Shown here in pieces: positions 24,456 through 32,708 of a stretch of DNA of 46,767 bases. The notes under the pieces are model-generated. The model was not told the DNA's origin. It did no database searches and saw nothing but the letters and a program-made list of their open reading frames with translations. The stretch spans positions 1 to 46,767 of the forward strand of contig NZ_LYVQ01000017.1 in NCBI RefSeq assembly GCF_001984095.1, read 5' to 3'. The DNA comes from Pelomonas sp. KK5. Lineage in GTDB: Bacteria; Pseudomonadota; Gammaproteobacteria; Burkholderiales; Burkholderiaceae_C. Numbering within the stretch: the first letter of the stretch is position 1; every line of letters begins with the position of its first letter. The position numbers and the translations under genes were made by a program.

Positions 24456-25500
24456 GATCAGGTGCTCCTTGCAACTCGGCCTTCATCATCGCGATCAGCC
24501 GACGGCGCACGCGGATCGCGCCGGCGTCCGCCAGCACCGACAGCTCACGCCGGGTGTCGCCCTGGCGCTGCACCACGATCTCCACCTGTTCCAGCGCGGC
24601 GATGTCCTCGGCCAGCACCGAGCGCTCCTTCCCGAGCAGGGCCTGCGACAGCCCGTCGTCGTCAAGGCGGAAGTCGCGCGACACCGCGGGGAAGTAATGG
24701 GTGCTGTGCCGGGTTTCCGGGGTCAGGCCATGCACGAAGTTCAATCGGCCCACGGGCTCGCCGGTGCCCGACATCACGCTGTAGGGGCCGCCGGCGCAGA
24801 TCAGGCCGGGCCCGAGGAAGTCGGAGCGCGTGGTGAGGTCGACCGGGCCCGGGCAGCGCGGGTGGAGGAAGCGGTGGAAGCCCTCCGCCGGCTGATCGGG
24901 CGTGCAGCGGATCACATGCACGCGTCCGTTTTCTTCAGTCACCTCGGCCGCCTCGGTCAGCTGCTTGCCGATCGTCTTCACGTGGACGAAGGCGATGTGG
25001 GACAGGTCCATCAGGTTGTCGATCAGCAGCGAGAAGCGGGACTTCAGGTGGACAACGCCATTGCTGTCGGCGCGCCAGCCCGGCGCGCCCAGGCCCGCGA
25101 CATCCATGTCGGGCAGCAAGGCGGGGTCGGCCTGGGCAGGATCGCCCATCCACACCCAGATCCATTGCCAGCGTTCCAGCACCGGGTAGCTGCGCGTGGC
25201 GAAGCTGGCGGGCACGGCGGACTGGCTGGGAATGTTCGTGCAGCGCCCGTCGGCCTCGAAGCGGAAGCCGTGGTAGCCGCAGCGCACCGCGTCGCCCTCC
25301 AGCATGCCCTGCGCCATCGGCAGGTTGCGGTGCGGGCAGATGCCGTCCAGCGCCACCGGCGTGCCATCCTCCTTGCGATAGAACACCAGGCGCTCTTCAA
25401 GGATCGTGCGTTCGAACAAGGCACGTCCCAGCTCATGGCTGCAGGCCGCGATATACCAATGGTTCCTTGGAAAAGTCTGTCCGTCCTCGAAGGGATACAT
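24448..25500 (-). CDS. Rieske oxygenase, third in the cluster
   Basis: This roughly 350-residue oxygenase uses the ATG at 25500, supported by a GGAGACGG ribosome site; a longer in-frame start at 25578 lacks one. The Rieske motif is C55-x-H57 ... C74-x2-H77 (GICPHRNLPM ... RCGYHGF) and the iron site NLMDLSHIAFVH has Asp165, His168 and His173. The compact length and MYPFEDGQTFPRNHWYIAAC start resemble the VanA/toluenesulfonate/dicamba O-demethylase type. It is transcribed against the GST gene (8-nt overlap) and divergently from the AraC regulator, so it is probably regulated by the AraC protein and may act on a related substrate. It has no reductase of its own nearby. Confidence 0.93.
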   Translation of the reverse strand: MYPFEDGQTFPRNHWYIAACSHELGRALFERTILEERLVFYRKEDGTPVALDGICPHRNLPMAQGMLEGDAVRCGYHGFRFEADGRCTNIPSQSAVPASFATRSYPVLERWQWIWVWMGDPAQADPALLPDMDVAGLGAPGWRADSNGVVHLKSRFSLLIDNLMDLSHIAFVHVKTIGKQLTEAAEVTEENGRVHVIRCTPDQPAEGFHRFLHPRCPGPVDLTTRSDFLGPGLICAGGPYSVMSGTGEPVGRLNFVHGLTPETRHSTHYFPAVSRDFRLDDDGLSQALLGKERSVLAEDIAALEQVEIVVQRQGDTRRELSVLADAGAIRVRRRLIAMMKAELQGAPDLS

Positions 25501-25617
25501 CGCCGTCTCCGGTTGTCGTTGGGGTCCGGTGATGGTGGCCGGTGGCGACGGGCGGTGCCATGCTGCGCAGGCCGGCATGTCGGCTGAATCGTCCAGCCAT
25601 CAGATGGAGCCCCTCGT

Positions 25618-25682
25618 CCAAGGAGTACCTTGGCCGGTCCCCCGGAGGGACGGCGATGCTTGGGGCATCGAGCCCCAAGCAT
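25618..25682. repeat. Three tandem inverted repeats upstream of araC-like gene
   Basis: The repeats are CCAAGG-AGTA-CCTTGG (25618-25633), GTCCC-CCGGA-GGGAC (25637-25651) and a perfect 11-bp stem ATGCTTGGGGC / GCCCCAAGCAT with a 5-nt loop (25656-25682). The third can be extended by GGCG/CGCC with a 2-nt bulge. They lie in the 290-nt gap between the divergent Rieske and AraC genes and are likely regulatory; no T-run follows, so a terminator is not supported. Confidence 0.55.
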
Positions 25683-25749
25683 ATCGCCACGCGGGCCTGC
25701 CTGGGAGCGGCCCGGCGCGGACGGCCCGAAACACCCATACCGCCCGGCT

Positions 25750-25793
25750 TCATCGCCTGCGGGTGGTGCGCAGCGCCATGGAAAACTGATATG
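25750..25793 (+). repeat. 44-bp repeated element, copy 1 (ends on the araC start codon)
   Basis: The segment ends at the ATG of the AraC gene and is 84% identical (37 of 44) to 29459-29502. The invariant core is GCGCAGCGCCATGGA. Both copies end in TGA-N-ATG. It may be a regulatory element shared with the second copy. Confidence 0.5.
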
Positions 25794-26828
25794 GACACGC
25801 TGAGCCCGCTGCTCGACAGCCTTCGCGTCCAGGCCGCGGCGGTCGGGCATTTCGATTTCGGCCTGCCGTGGTGCTTTGCCTGGGACTACGCGCCCGCTCA
25901 CTGCCTGATGGTGCTGGAGGGCCGCTGCTGGTGGGCCGAGCCCGATGCATCGCCGGGTGCCGGCATCTGGCTGGAACCCGGCGATGCCCTGGTGGTGCTG
26001 CGCAAGGGGCGCTACACGCTGGGCAGCGCGCCCGGCCTGGCGCGCCTGCCCTGGGGCGAGGTGTGGGAGGCGAGCATGCCGCCGGACCTCCGCTTCGACC
26101 GGCACGAGAGCCCGCCGGCCGCGATGCGCCTGTCCTGGAACGCCGGTGTCGTCGAACGCACCCAGCTGCTGACGCTGGCCTTCGGCTTCGAGGACGGCGA
26201 GCACCATCCGCTGCTGGCCTCGCTGCCCGACCGCCTGCGGGTGCCGCGGCCTGCCCATGCCTCGCCCTGGACCGCCTCGGCGCTCGGTTTCCTTGGCAAC
26301 GAATCGGGTCGCGGCCTTCCCGGCTTCGCAGCCCAGGCGCGGCGGCTTGCCGAGTTGCTGCTCAACGACCTGCTGCGCCGCCACCTGCTGTCTTCACCGG
26401 CGCATGCGGCCGGCTGGCTCCAGGGCCTCACGGACCCGGCGCTGGCCCGGGCGTTGTTCGCCATGCACCGCAAGCCCGGCCAGCACTGGACGCTGGCGCG
26501 CCTGGCGCAGCAGGCAGGTTTGTCTCGCACCGTCTTCAGCGAGCGCTTCCTGGCTCGGGTGGGCGAGACGCCGATGCGCTACCTGCTGGCCTGGCGCATG
26601 CATTGCGCCCGCGACTTGCTCGCGAGGCAACTGCCGGTGGGAGACGTGGCCGCTCGTCTTGGCTATGCGTCAGAGCGGGCGTTCCGCCAGGCCTTCAAGC
26701 GCCTGACGGGCACGACGCCGATGGCCTTTGCGCGCCAGCAGCGGCGCGGACCTCCCGGTCCCGATCACCTTTTTTCTGAATCGACTCATTCGCCCTGTTC
26801 TTCACTCTCACACTCAAGCCGACCATGA
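25791..26828 (+). CDS. AraC-family transcriptional regulator with N-terminal cupin
   Basis: This 345-residue regulator starts at the ATG at 25791. The N-terminal region (HFDFGLPWCFAWDYAPAHCLMVLEGRCWW, then EPGDALVVLRKGRYTLG) is the AraC cupin-6-type effector domain. The C-terminal region has two helix-turn-helix motifs: HWTLARLAQQAGLSRTVFSERF and PVGDVAARLGYASERAFRQAF, followed by GTTPMAFARQQR. The last about 27 residues (GPPGPDHLF onward) are low-complexity and unlike the family, so the conserved protein effectively ends near 26745. It is divergent from the third Rieske gene, which it probably regulates, and its stop overlaps the nitroreductase start (ATGA). Confidence 0.92.
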   Translation: MDTLSPLLDSLRVQAAAVGHFDFGLPWCFAWDYAPAHCLMVLEGRCWWAEPDASPGAGIWLEPGDALVVLRKGRYTLGSAPGLARLPWGEVWEASMPPDLRFDRHESPPAAMRLSWNAGVVERTQLLTLAFGFEDGEHHPLLASLPDRLRVPRPAHASPWTASALGFLGNESGRGLPGFAAQARRLAELLLNDLLRRHLLSSPAHAAGWLQGLTDPALARALFAMHRKPGQHWTLARLAQQAGLSRTVFSERFLARVGETPMRYLLAWRMHCARDLLARQLPVGDVAARLGYASERAFRQAFKRLTGTTPMAFARQQRRGPPGPDHLFSESTHSPCSSLSHSSRP

Positions 26829-27412
26829 CTGAATCCAACGACCTGCTCGACCGCGTTTTCCGCCACGCTCGCACGCCCAACGGCTTCATCGACAAGCCGG
26901 TATCCATCGAGTTGCTGCGCGAGATCTACGAGTTGACCAAGATGGGCCCGACCTCGATGAACACGCAGCCCACGCGCTATGTCTTCCTCACGACCGAGGC
27001 TGCCAAGGCCCGCCTGATGCCGGCCCTGATGCCGGGCAATGTGCAGAAGGTCCGCCAGGCGCCGGTCGTGGCCATCGTCGCCACCGACACCCGCTTCTAC
27101 GAGTTCATGCCGCAGGTCTTCCCCCACAACCCCAACGCCCAGGCGATGTTCGAAGGCAACCCCGCCCTGGCCACCGGCACGGCGACCCGCAACGGCACGC
27201 TGGGCAGTGCCTACTTCATGGTCGCGGCGCGGGCACTGGGCCTCGACTGCGGGCCGATGAGCGGCTTCGACGCGGCCAAGGTCAATGCCGAGTTCTTCCC
27301 CGACGGACGCTGGCAGGTGAACTACCTCTTGAACCTGGGGCATGGCGACCCGGCCGGCCTGTTCGAGCGCAGTCCACGCCTGGGCTTCGATCAGGTCTCC
27401 GTGCTGCTGTGA
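26825..27412 (+). CDS. Nitroreductase-family NADH/FMN reductase (RutE-like malonic semialdehyde reductase type)
   Basis: This 195-residue protein is of the RutE/YcdI subgroup: an RTPNGFIDKPVS start, KMGPTSMNTQPTRYVF (FMN phosphate and ring contacts), GTLGSAYFMVAARALGLDCGPMSGFD and a short C-terminus. RutE reduces toxic malonic semialdehyde in pyrimidine degradation, while relatives act as flavin reductases or nitro/quinone reductases. No rut genes are nearby, so a role in detoxifying a quinone or aldehyde made by the aromatic pathway is more likely here (inference). The start overlaps the AraC stop; the upstream sequence is CT-rich and carries no clear Shine-Dalgarno, so translation may depend on coupling. 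Confidence 0.88.
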   Translation: MTESNDLLDRVFRHARTPNGFIDKPVSIELLREIYELTKMGPTSMNTQPTRYVFLTTEAAKARLMPALMPGNVQKVRQAPVVAIVATDTRFYEFMPQVFPHNPNAQAMFEGNPALATGTATRNGTLGSAYFMVAARALGLDCGPMSGFDAAKVNAEFFPDGRWQVNYLLNLGHGDPAGLFERSPRLGFDQVSVLL

Positions 27413-27422
27413 ACGCGCCAAC

Positions 27423-27914
27423 ATGACGATGAATCCAGCCATGCGCGACATCGAGGCGCCGCGAGCCCACGCCGACAGCAGCTTCCTGTGGTCGGACGCA
27501 CGCCTGCTCGGCTTCGGCCCGATGGACGAGACCCACAAGGAGTTCTATGAGGTGGCGCTGCGCCTGCTCACCTGCGAGGCCGGCACGGCCTTGGCAGCAG
27601 TGCGTGACTTCGAAGCCCATGCCGTCGATCATTTCTCCCAGGAAGAGGAATGGATGCGCAGTTCCAAGTTCCCGCCGGCGGACTGCCATCGGGAAGAGCA
27701 TGCGGCGGTGCTGAAGTCTGCGCGCGAGGTTCGCCAGGCGCTCGAATCGGGTGCCGGCAACGAGGCCCTGGCGCGCGATTTCGCGATCCACCTGCTCCAA
27801 TGGTTTCCCGGCCATGCCGATTACCTCGACTCGGCCCTGGCCGCATGGATGTCCAAGCATCGCTACGGCGGCCAGCCGGTCGTGTTGCGGCGCAAGCAAG
27901 GAGCCCCTGACTGA
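27423..27914 (+). CDS. Bacteriohemerythrin
   Basis: This 163-residue four-helix protein starts at the ATG at 27423. It has a full set of di-iron ligands: His38 (DETHKEF), His70 and Glu74 (DHFSQEEEWM), His89 and His93 (CHREEHAAVL), His131 and Asp136 (GHADYLD). Hemerythrins reversibly bind O2 and can deliver it to oxygenases or buffer it. The position between a nitroreductase and glutathione reductase, in a cluster with three Rieske oxygenases and an extradiol dioxygenase, suggests oxygen supply or oxygen protection for these enzymes. No signal peptide or membrane segment is seen, so it is cytoplasmic. The stop overlaps the next start (TGATG). Confidence 0.93.
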   Translation: MTMNPAMRDIEAPRAHADSSFLWSDARLLGFGPMDETHKEFYEVALRLLTCEAGTALAAVRDFEAHAVDHFSQEEEWMRSSKFPPADCHREEHAAVLKSAREVRQALESGAGNEALARDFAIHLLQWFPGHADYLDSALAAWMSKHRYGGQPVVLRRKQGAPD

Positions 27915-29272
27915 TGCGTCACTACGACTTCGATTTCTTCGTCATCGGCGGCGGCAGCGGCGGCGTGCGCGCTGCGCGCCAGGCGGCCCAACTGGGTGCG
28001 CGCGTCGGGCTGGCCGAGGCGGCCGAGCTGGGTGGCACCTGCGTCAACGTCGGCTGCGTGCCCAAGAAGCTCTACAGCTACGCCGCCGGCTATGCCGAGG
28101 CCTTCGAGGAAGCGGCGGGCTTCGGCTGGGAACTGCCCGAGCCGCCGCGCTTCGACTGGGCGCGGCTGAAGACCCAGCGCGCCGCGGAGATCCGCCGGCT
28201 CAACGGCATCTACGGCTCACTGCTGGAGACGGCCGGCGTCACCGTGCTGAACGGCTGGGCGCAACTGGTGGATGCGCACACGGTCGAGGTGGACGGCCGC
28301 CGGCACAGCGCTCGCCACCTGCTCGTGGCCACCGGCGGCACGCCCTTCATGCCCGAGATGCCGGGCAGCGAGCTGGCCCTCAGTTCCGACGCGATGTTCG
28401 ATCTCGATCCCTTCCCGCGCCGGCTGCTGGTGGTCGGCGGCGGCTACATCGCCTGCGAGTTCGCCTCGATCTTCAACGGCCTCGGCGCCGAGGTGACGCT
28501 GCTGCACCGCCGCGCTCATGTGCTGGGCGGCTTCGACGACGACGTCCGCCAGTTCCTGGCCGGCGAGATGACGAAAGCCGGCGTCAAGCTGCATCTGAAC
28601 AGCGAGGTCACGGCGCTCTCGCGCGGGCCCGGCGGCTTGCTCGTCACCTTGACGCGGGCCGAGCAGATCGAGGCCGACGCGGTGCTGTTCGCCACCGGCC
28701 GCCGACCCAATACCGAAGGCCTGGGGCTGGAGGCCGCCGGCGTCAAGGTGAACGACAAAGGCGCGATCGTCGTCGATGCGCACTACCGGACCTCGGTGCC
28801 CTCGATCCAAGCCGTCGGCGACGTCTGCACCCGCGTCCCGCTGACGCCGGTGGCGCTCGCCGAGGCGATGGTGGTCGTCGACGCGCTCTTCGGCCAGGGC
28901 AAGCGCCGGCTCGACTACGAGTTCATTCCGACGGCGGTGTTCACGCACCCCAATGTCGGCACCTGCGGCTACAGCGAAGCCGATGCGCGCGCGAAGTTCG
29001 GCGACGTTGCGATCTACTCCAGCGAATTCAGGGCACTGCGCCACACCCTGTCCGGCCGCACGGAACGCAGCTTCATGAAGCTGGTGGTAGACAGGAAGAC
29101 CGACCGCGTCGTCGGCCTGCACATGGTCGGCGCCGATGCCGGCGAGATCGTTCAAGGCTTCGCCGTGGCCATGCGCGCGGGTGCCACCAAGGCACTCTTC
29201 GACAGCACCCTGGGCATCCACCCGACGGTGGCCGAGGAGTTCGTGACGCTGCGTGAGCCGATGCCGGGCTAG
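27914..29272 (+). CDS. gor: Glutathione-disulfide reductase
   Basis: This 452-residue FAD enzyme reduces GSSG with NADPH. FAD site: FFVIGGGSGGVRAARQAA. Redox-active disulfide: Cys43 and Cys48 in GGTCVNVGCVPKK. NADPH site: VVGGGYIACEFASIFNGLG, with the two arginines of LHRRAHVLGG that favour NADPH. Active-site His: LGIHPTVAEE at the C-terminus, as in the glutathione reductase dimer interface. It shares a base with the hemerythrin stop. It could restore glutathione used by the cysteine-type GST at 23472-24455, which would make the cluster self-sufficient for a glutathione-consuming reductive step (inference). A 422-nt non-coding stretch follows. Confidence 0.94.
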   Translation: MRHYDFDFFVIGGGSGGVRAARQAAQLGARVGLAEAAELGGTCVNVGCVPKKLYSYAAGYAEAFEEAAGFGWELPEPPRFDWARLKTQRAAEIRRLNGIYGSLLETAGVTVLNGWAQLVDAHTVEVDGRRHSARHLLVATGGTPFMPEMPGSELALSSDAMFDLDPFPRRLLVVGGGYIACEFASIFNGLGAEVTLLHRRAHVLGGFDDDVRQFLAGEMTKAGVKLHLNSEVTALSRGPGGLLVTLTRAEQIEADAVLFATGRRPNTEGLGLEAAGVKVNDKGAIVVDAHYRTSVPSIQAVGDVCTRVPLTPVALAEAMVVVDALFGQGKRRLDYEFIPTAVFTHPNVGTCGYSEADARAKFGDVAIYSSEFRALRHTLSGRTERSFMKLVVDRKTDRVVGLHMVGADAGEIVQGFAVAMRAGATKALFDSTLGIHPTVAEEFVTLREPMPG

Positions 29273-29694
29273 ACATCGTGTTCTGCGCCGGCGACCGGGT
29301 CTGATCGTCAGGATCGCAGCTTGCGTGGTCGGCCTGGCGCCGGCGCGCTGAGCCACTGGCTCCTCACCTCATGCGCCGGACCGCGGCAGGAGCAGTGGTC
29401 GCCTGAGATCGACGAACAGCGCGTCCGGCGAGAGCCTCTCGCGCAGCGATTCCAGCCATCATTGGCTGCAGGTGGCGCGCAGCGCCATGGACAAATGAGA
29501 TGAACCGGCGCGCACCAGCACCATGCACCGAACCACGAACTCCAGAAATCGATCACAACAAATCCCGGCACTCGGCCCTGCGTCGCCCAAGGTCGTCGAG
29601 GCTCGATGGGCCGGGGACGATCCGGGATGTCCCGCATGGTCCATGAACCCAGCTATAAAGCCGCAATGAACAAGCTCCTTTGGTGCGGCAGTCG
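29273..29694. other. 422-nt stretch without a supported gene
   Basis: No frame shows a domain or a good start with a ribosome site. On the minus strand a short frame of about 30 codons near 29380-29470 has gene-like codons and a WLESLRERLSP-like sequence, but it has no start and could be a remnant. The segment also holds the second copy of the 44-bp element (29459-29502) and a TATAAA box at 29655-29660 just ahead of the pirin gene. Confidence 0.5.
29459..29502 (+). repeat. 44-bp repeated element, copy 2
   Basis: It matches 25750-25793 in 37 of 44 positions, including the core GCGCAGCGCCATGGA and the TGA-N-ATG end. The similarity stops at the ATG. Here no AraC gene follows; the next gene is the pirin 193 nt downstream. 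Confidence 0.5.
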
Positions 29695-30411
29695 ATGAGC
29701 GATGTCTTTCACGATCGGCAGGCCCGAGGCTGGTCCAGGACCGGATGGCTTCAGGCTCACTACACGTTTTCCTTCGGCTCCTTCAACGACCCGACGCGGA
29801 TGGGCTTTCGCGCCTTGCGCGTGATCAACGAGGACATCATCGCCGGCGGGTCGGGCTTCGCCGAGCATGCGCACGACCATTTCGAGATCCTGACCTTCAT
29901 GCTGTCCGGAGAGCTCGAGCACAGGGACTCGGCCGGCCATCTCGGGCGCCTGCGTGCGGGGGATGTCCAGCTCATCAGCTCCGGCACTGGCGTCAGGCAT
30001 TCGGAGCGCAACCCGGCGGCAGATGCGCCGACGCATCTGTTCCAGATCTGGCTGCATGGCAACGCAGACGAACTCCCGCCGCGATACCAGCTTCTGCAGG
30101 AAGCACTGCGCCCCGCTGAAGGCCCGCGCCTGATCGCCAGCGCGCAGGAGCAGGCAGGCGTACTCCATCTCCGGGCGCCGGTGAGCGTCTGGACCGTCGA
30201 CGGGGCATCGGACCAGCGCTACAGCCATGAGCTCTCCAGCGGCCGCTACGGCTGGCTCCAGGTGCTCGAGGGTGTTGTCATGGCAGAGGTCGACGGCGAG
30301 CCGCAGCCCCTGGAATTGCGGGGTGGCGATGGCCTGCAACTGTCGACGGTCAGGCGCGTGACAGTGGCACCGCGAACCGATGCCCGGTGGATCTGGTTCG
30401 ACCTGGCTTGA
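29695..30411 (+). CDS. Pirin-family protein (YhhW-like quercetinase type)
   Basis: This 238-residue bicupin pirin starts at the ATG at 29695; an in-frame TTG five codons earlier is also possible, and neither has a strong ribosome site. The N-terminal cupin has EHAHDHFEILTFMLSGELEHRDS and SSGTGVRHSERNP, the metal-binding His/Glu pattern of YhhW-type pirins, some of which have quercetin 2,3-dioxygenase activity. The C-terminal cupin is degenerate. A TATAAA element at 29655-29660 may serve as the -10 box. The preceding 44-bp element suggests possible AraC control. It lies at the edge of the aromatic island, so a ring-dioxygenase or stress role is possible. Confidence 0.9.
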   Translation: MSDVFHDRQARGWSRTGWLQAHYTFSFGSFNDPTRMGFRALRVINEDIIAGGSGFAEHAHDHFEILTFMLSGELEHRDSAGHLGRLRAGDVQLISSGTGVRHSERNPAADAPTHLFQIWLHGNADELPPRYQLLQEALRPAEGPRLIASAQEQAGVLHLRAPVSVWTVDGASDQRYSHELSSGRYGWLQVLEGVVMAEVDGEPQPLELRGGDGLQLSTVRRVTVAPRTDARWIWFDLA

Positions 30412-30476
30412 ATCCGCCGCGCCGGACTCGGCAGGTCCACAATCAAGCTCGACCAGGAATTGCCGATACTGTCCGC

Positions 30477-30692
30477 ATGAACATCACCAACTCCACCGCC
30501 GTGAATGCCGCTGTCAGGGCCGCCTCCAACGGCACGGCTGATTCGGTGGGCACCGAGGCCGGCCTGTTGGTGCTTCGCAAGGCCATCGACGCCCAGGCAA
30601 GCGGCGCCGCTGCGCTGCTCGATGCCCTGCCGCAGCCGCCTGTTCCGGCCTCTGAAGGTACTCTCGGACGCAACGTCGATACCTACGCTTGA
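30477..30692 (+). CDS. YjfB-like putative motility protein
   Basis: This 71-residue small protein begins MNITNSTAVNAAVRAASNG. It has the YjfB-family pattern: a heptad-like VLRKAIDAQASGAAALLDALPQPP, then a G-L-G-x-N-V-D-like end (GTLGRNVDTYA). YjfB proteins are small, of unknown biochemical role, and often found near flagellar or chemotaxis loci. The start is chosen at the first ATG that keeps the family N-terminus; the upstream region is weak for a ribosome site. It stands alone between the pirin and the LysR gene, which is transcribed toward it. Function is not established. Confidence 0.68.
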   Translation: MNITNSTAVNAAVRAASNGTADSVGTEAGLLVLRKAIDAQASGAAALLDALPQPPVPASEGTLGRNVDTYA

Positions 30693-30742
30693 TCTGGCCC
30701 GGCGCCTGTCGATAGCGGGACCGGCCCTGCCGGCCATCGGCA

Positions 30743-31669
30743 TCATTTCGACATCACGCAGACATCCCTGCCGACCCGGGCCGGGAACGCTTCGACCAGC
30801 CAGTCGATGAACACCCTCAGACGGTGCGTCAGGTGGCGCGTCTGGGGATACACGACGTGGAAGGGGTACGGCGCGGGCCGCCAGGACGCCAGGATCTCCA
30901 CCAGTCGCCGCTGGCGCAGCGCCGACTCCGCCGCATACGCGAAGGTCTGCACGATGCCCAGTCCGGCCAGGCACGCGGCCAGGTGCGCATTGCTCTCGTT
31001 CACGCCGACACGATGGTCGATCTTGAACTCGGTCCTTTCGCCATCGCGCTCGAACCGGAAGGGCACGGCCCGGCCCGTCTGGCTCGACAGGTAGCTGACG
31101 AGCCGGTGGCCATTGCGGAGTTCCTCCGGATAGGCCGGCGTCCCGTACTGCTTGAGATAGCCGGGCGTCGCGCAGGTGATCAGGGCCGCCTCGCCGAGCC
31201 GGCGGGCGATCAAGGATGAGCTGTCCAGAGGACCGCCGCGGATCACGCAGTCGACGTTGTCGCCGATCAGGTCCACCTGGCGATCGGACACGCCCAGATC
31301 GATGCGGATGTCGGGATAGCGGGCCAGGAAGTCGGGCAGCAGCGGGATGAGTACGTCGCGGGCCGTCGAGCCCCCCACGTCGACACGCAGATGGCCACGC
31401 GGCTTGCCGCGGGCAACGGTGAAGGAGGCGTCCACGTCTTCGAGGTCGCGCAGGATCCGGGTGGCCTTGGCGTAGTAGTCCAGGCCCTCCGGGGTCACCG
31501 TCACCCGCCGAGTCGTGCGCTGCAGCAGGCGCACGCCCAGGTGCGCCTCCAGTTCCTGCACCTGCTTGCTGACCGTGGCGACCGGCATGTCCAGCGAATC
31601 GGCGGCGCGGGTAAATCCGCCGGCTTCCACCACTCGCGCGAAGGCGCGCATCGCCAGCAGTTGGTCCAT
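30743..31669 (-). CDS. LysR-family transcriptional regulator
   Basis: This 308-residue LysR regulator has an N-terminal helix-turn-helix ([49 protein letters not shown]), written here across the DNA-binding helices at residues 7-56, and a periplasmic-binding-protein-like effector domain from about residue 90. The subgroup ([17 protein letters not shown], and a C-terminal [10 protein letters not shown]) is that of the many LysR proteins paired with a divergent SDR or quinone reductase gene. It is divergent from the SDR at 31805, with a perfect 18-bp palindrome between them as the probable operator. The ATG at 31667-31669 is preceded by a GAGG-like site. Confidence 0.92.
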   Translation of the reverse strand: MDQLLAMRAFARVVEAGGFTRAADSLDMPVATVSKQVQELEAHLGVRLLQRTTRRVTVTPEGLDYYAKATRILRDLEDVDASFTVARGKPRGHLRVDVGGSTARDVLIPLLPDFLARYPDIRIDLGVSDRQVDLIGDNVDCVIRGGPLDSSSLIARRLGEAALITCATPGYLKQYGTPAYPEELRNGHRLVSYLSSQTGRAVPFRFERDGERTEFKIDHRVGVNESNAHLAACLAGLGIVQTFAYAAESALRQRRLVEILASWRPAPYPFHVVYPQTRHLTHRLRVFIDWLVEAFPARVGRDVCVMSK

Positions 31670-31700
31670 CTCCCGCGCCTCGATTTTGCGATCCTCAGAT

Positions 31701-31718
31701 TATCCACATATGTGGATA
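31701..31718. promoter_or_regulatory. 18-bp perfect palindrome between lysR and SDR genes
   Basis: TATCCACATATGTGGATA is a perfect palindrome placed about 30 bp upstream of the LysR start and 87 bp upstream of the SDR start. With the preceding T it contains the exact DnaA-box consensus TTATCCACA, and the other arm is one base off that consensus. A LysR binding site (T-N11-A type) is the likely meaning. Confidence 0.65.
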
Positions 31719-31804
31719 GTCATTCTTTTAACTGCTATTTATCGCTCAATCATGACGCCCTAGAGTTGCATCCATTCCATTCAACTCATCCCAAGGAATT
31801 CATC

Positions 31805-32554
31805 ATGAGCAAGCAACTCGAAGGCAAGGTCGCCCTGGTCACCGGCGGCAGCAGTGGCATCGGCCTGGGCGCGGCCAAGGAGTTGGCGGCGCAGGGAGCG
31901 CGGGTCTTCATCACCGGCCGCCGCCAGGCGGAACTCGATGCCGCAGTGGCCGAGATCGGGCCGGCCGCCACGGCTGTGCGCGCCGATGCGTCGGTGCTGG
32001 CCGACCTCGACGCGGTGTACGCGCAGATCGCCCGCACGGCCGGCAGGCTGGACATCCTCTTCGCAAATGCCGGCGGCGGCGACATGCTCCCGCTGGGCGC
32101 CATCACCGAAGAGCACTTCGACCGCATCTTCGGCACCAACGTGCGCGGCGTGCTGTTCACCGTGCAGAAGGCCTTGCCGCTGCTGACCGACGGCGCCTCG
32201 GTGATCCTGACGTCGTCGACCACCTCCATCCAGGGCACGGCCGCGTTCAGCGTCTACAGCGCCAGCAAGGCCGCCGTACGCAACTTCGCCCGCTCCTGGG
32301 CGCTGGACCTGAAGGATCGCGGCATCCGCGTCAACGCCATCAGCCCCGGCCCGGTCCGCACACCCGGCCTCGGTGGCCTGGTGCCCGATGAGTCCCGCCA
32401 GGGTCTGTTCGACTACCTGGCTTCGCAGGTGCCGCTGGGGCGCCTGGGCGAGCCGGGCGAGATCGGCAAGGCGGTGGCCTTCCTGGCCTCCGACGCAGCC
32501 AGCTTCGTCAACGGGATCGAGCTGTTCGTGGACGGGGGCATGGCTCAGATCTGA
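31805..32554 (+). CDS. Short-chain dehydrogenase/reductase
   Basis: This 249-residue SDR starts at the ATG at 31805 with an AAGGA ribosome site; the frame is open upstream but is not needed. It has [15 protein letters not shown] for cofactor binding, the [11 protein letters not shown] segment, and the catalytic Ser, Tyr and Lys in [11 protein letters not shown]...YSASKAAV. It ends in the usual [16 protein letters not shown]-terminus. It is the typical partner of a divergently transcribed LysR gene; such pairs respond to reactive electrophiles or alcohols, but the substrate is not known. The 18-bp palindrome upstream likely controls it. It is followed by about 150 nt with no supported gene before the convergent epimerase. 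Confidence 0.92.
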   Translation: MSKQLEGKVALVTGGSSGIGLGAAKELAAQGARVFITGRRQAELDAAVAEIGPAATAVRADASVLADLDAVYAQIARTAGRLDILFANAGGGDMLPLGAITEEHFDRIFGTNVRGVLFTVQKALPLLTDGASVILTSSTTSIQGTAAFSVYSASKAAVRNFARSWALDLKDRGIRVNAISPGPVRTPGLGGLVPDESRQGLFDYLASQVPLGRLGEPGEIGKAVAFLASDAASFVNGIELFVDGGMAQI

Positions 32555-32708
32555 CCACCGCCGATGGCGGCCATCGATACTGCCGATACAGCCAGGTTTG
32601 TTCGGAACAGCTCGGCCGCCAATGCCTTGGCCTTGGAGTCCCTTGTTGCTCAGCTGGACAGACTCGACGCTGCCACGAGGACTGGCGACAAGACCCTGGA
32701 GATGTTAG

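Noticed and set aside
26748-26775. Terminator inside the 3' end of the araC-like gene
   Set aside because: GGACC-TCCC-GGTCC is only a 5-bp stem, and the T-run begins 8 nt after it. It is too weak to call, although it lies in the non-conserved tail of the protein.
31700-31719. Replication origin based on DnaA-box match
   Set aside because: There is only one small palindrome, no AT-rich unwinding region and no dnaA, parAB or rep gene; a LysR operator explains the position better.
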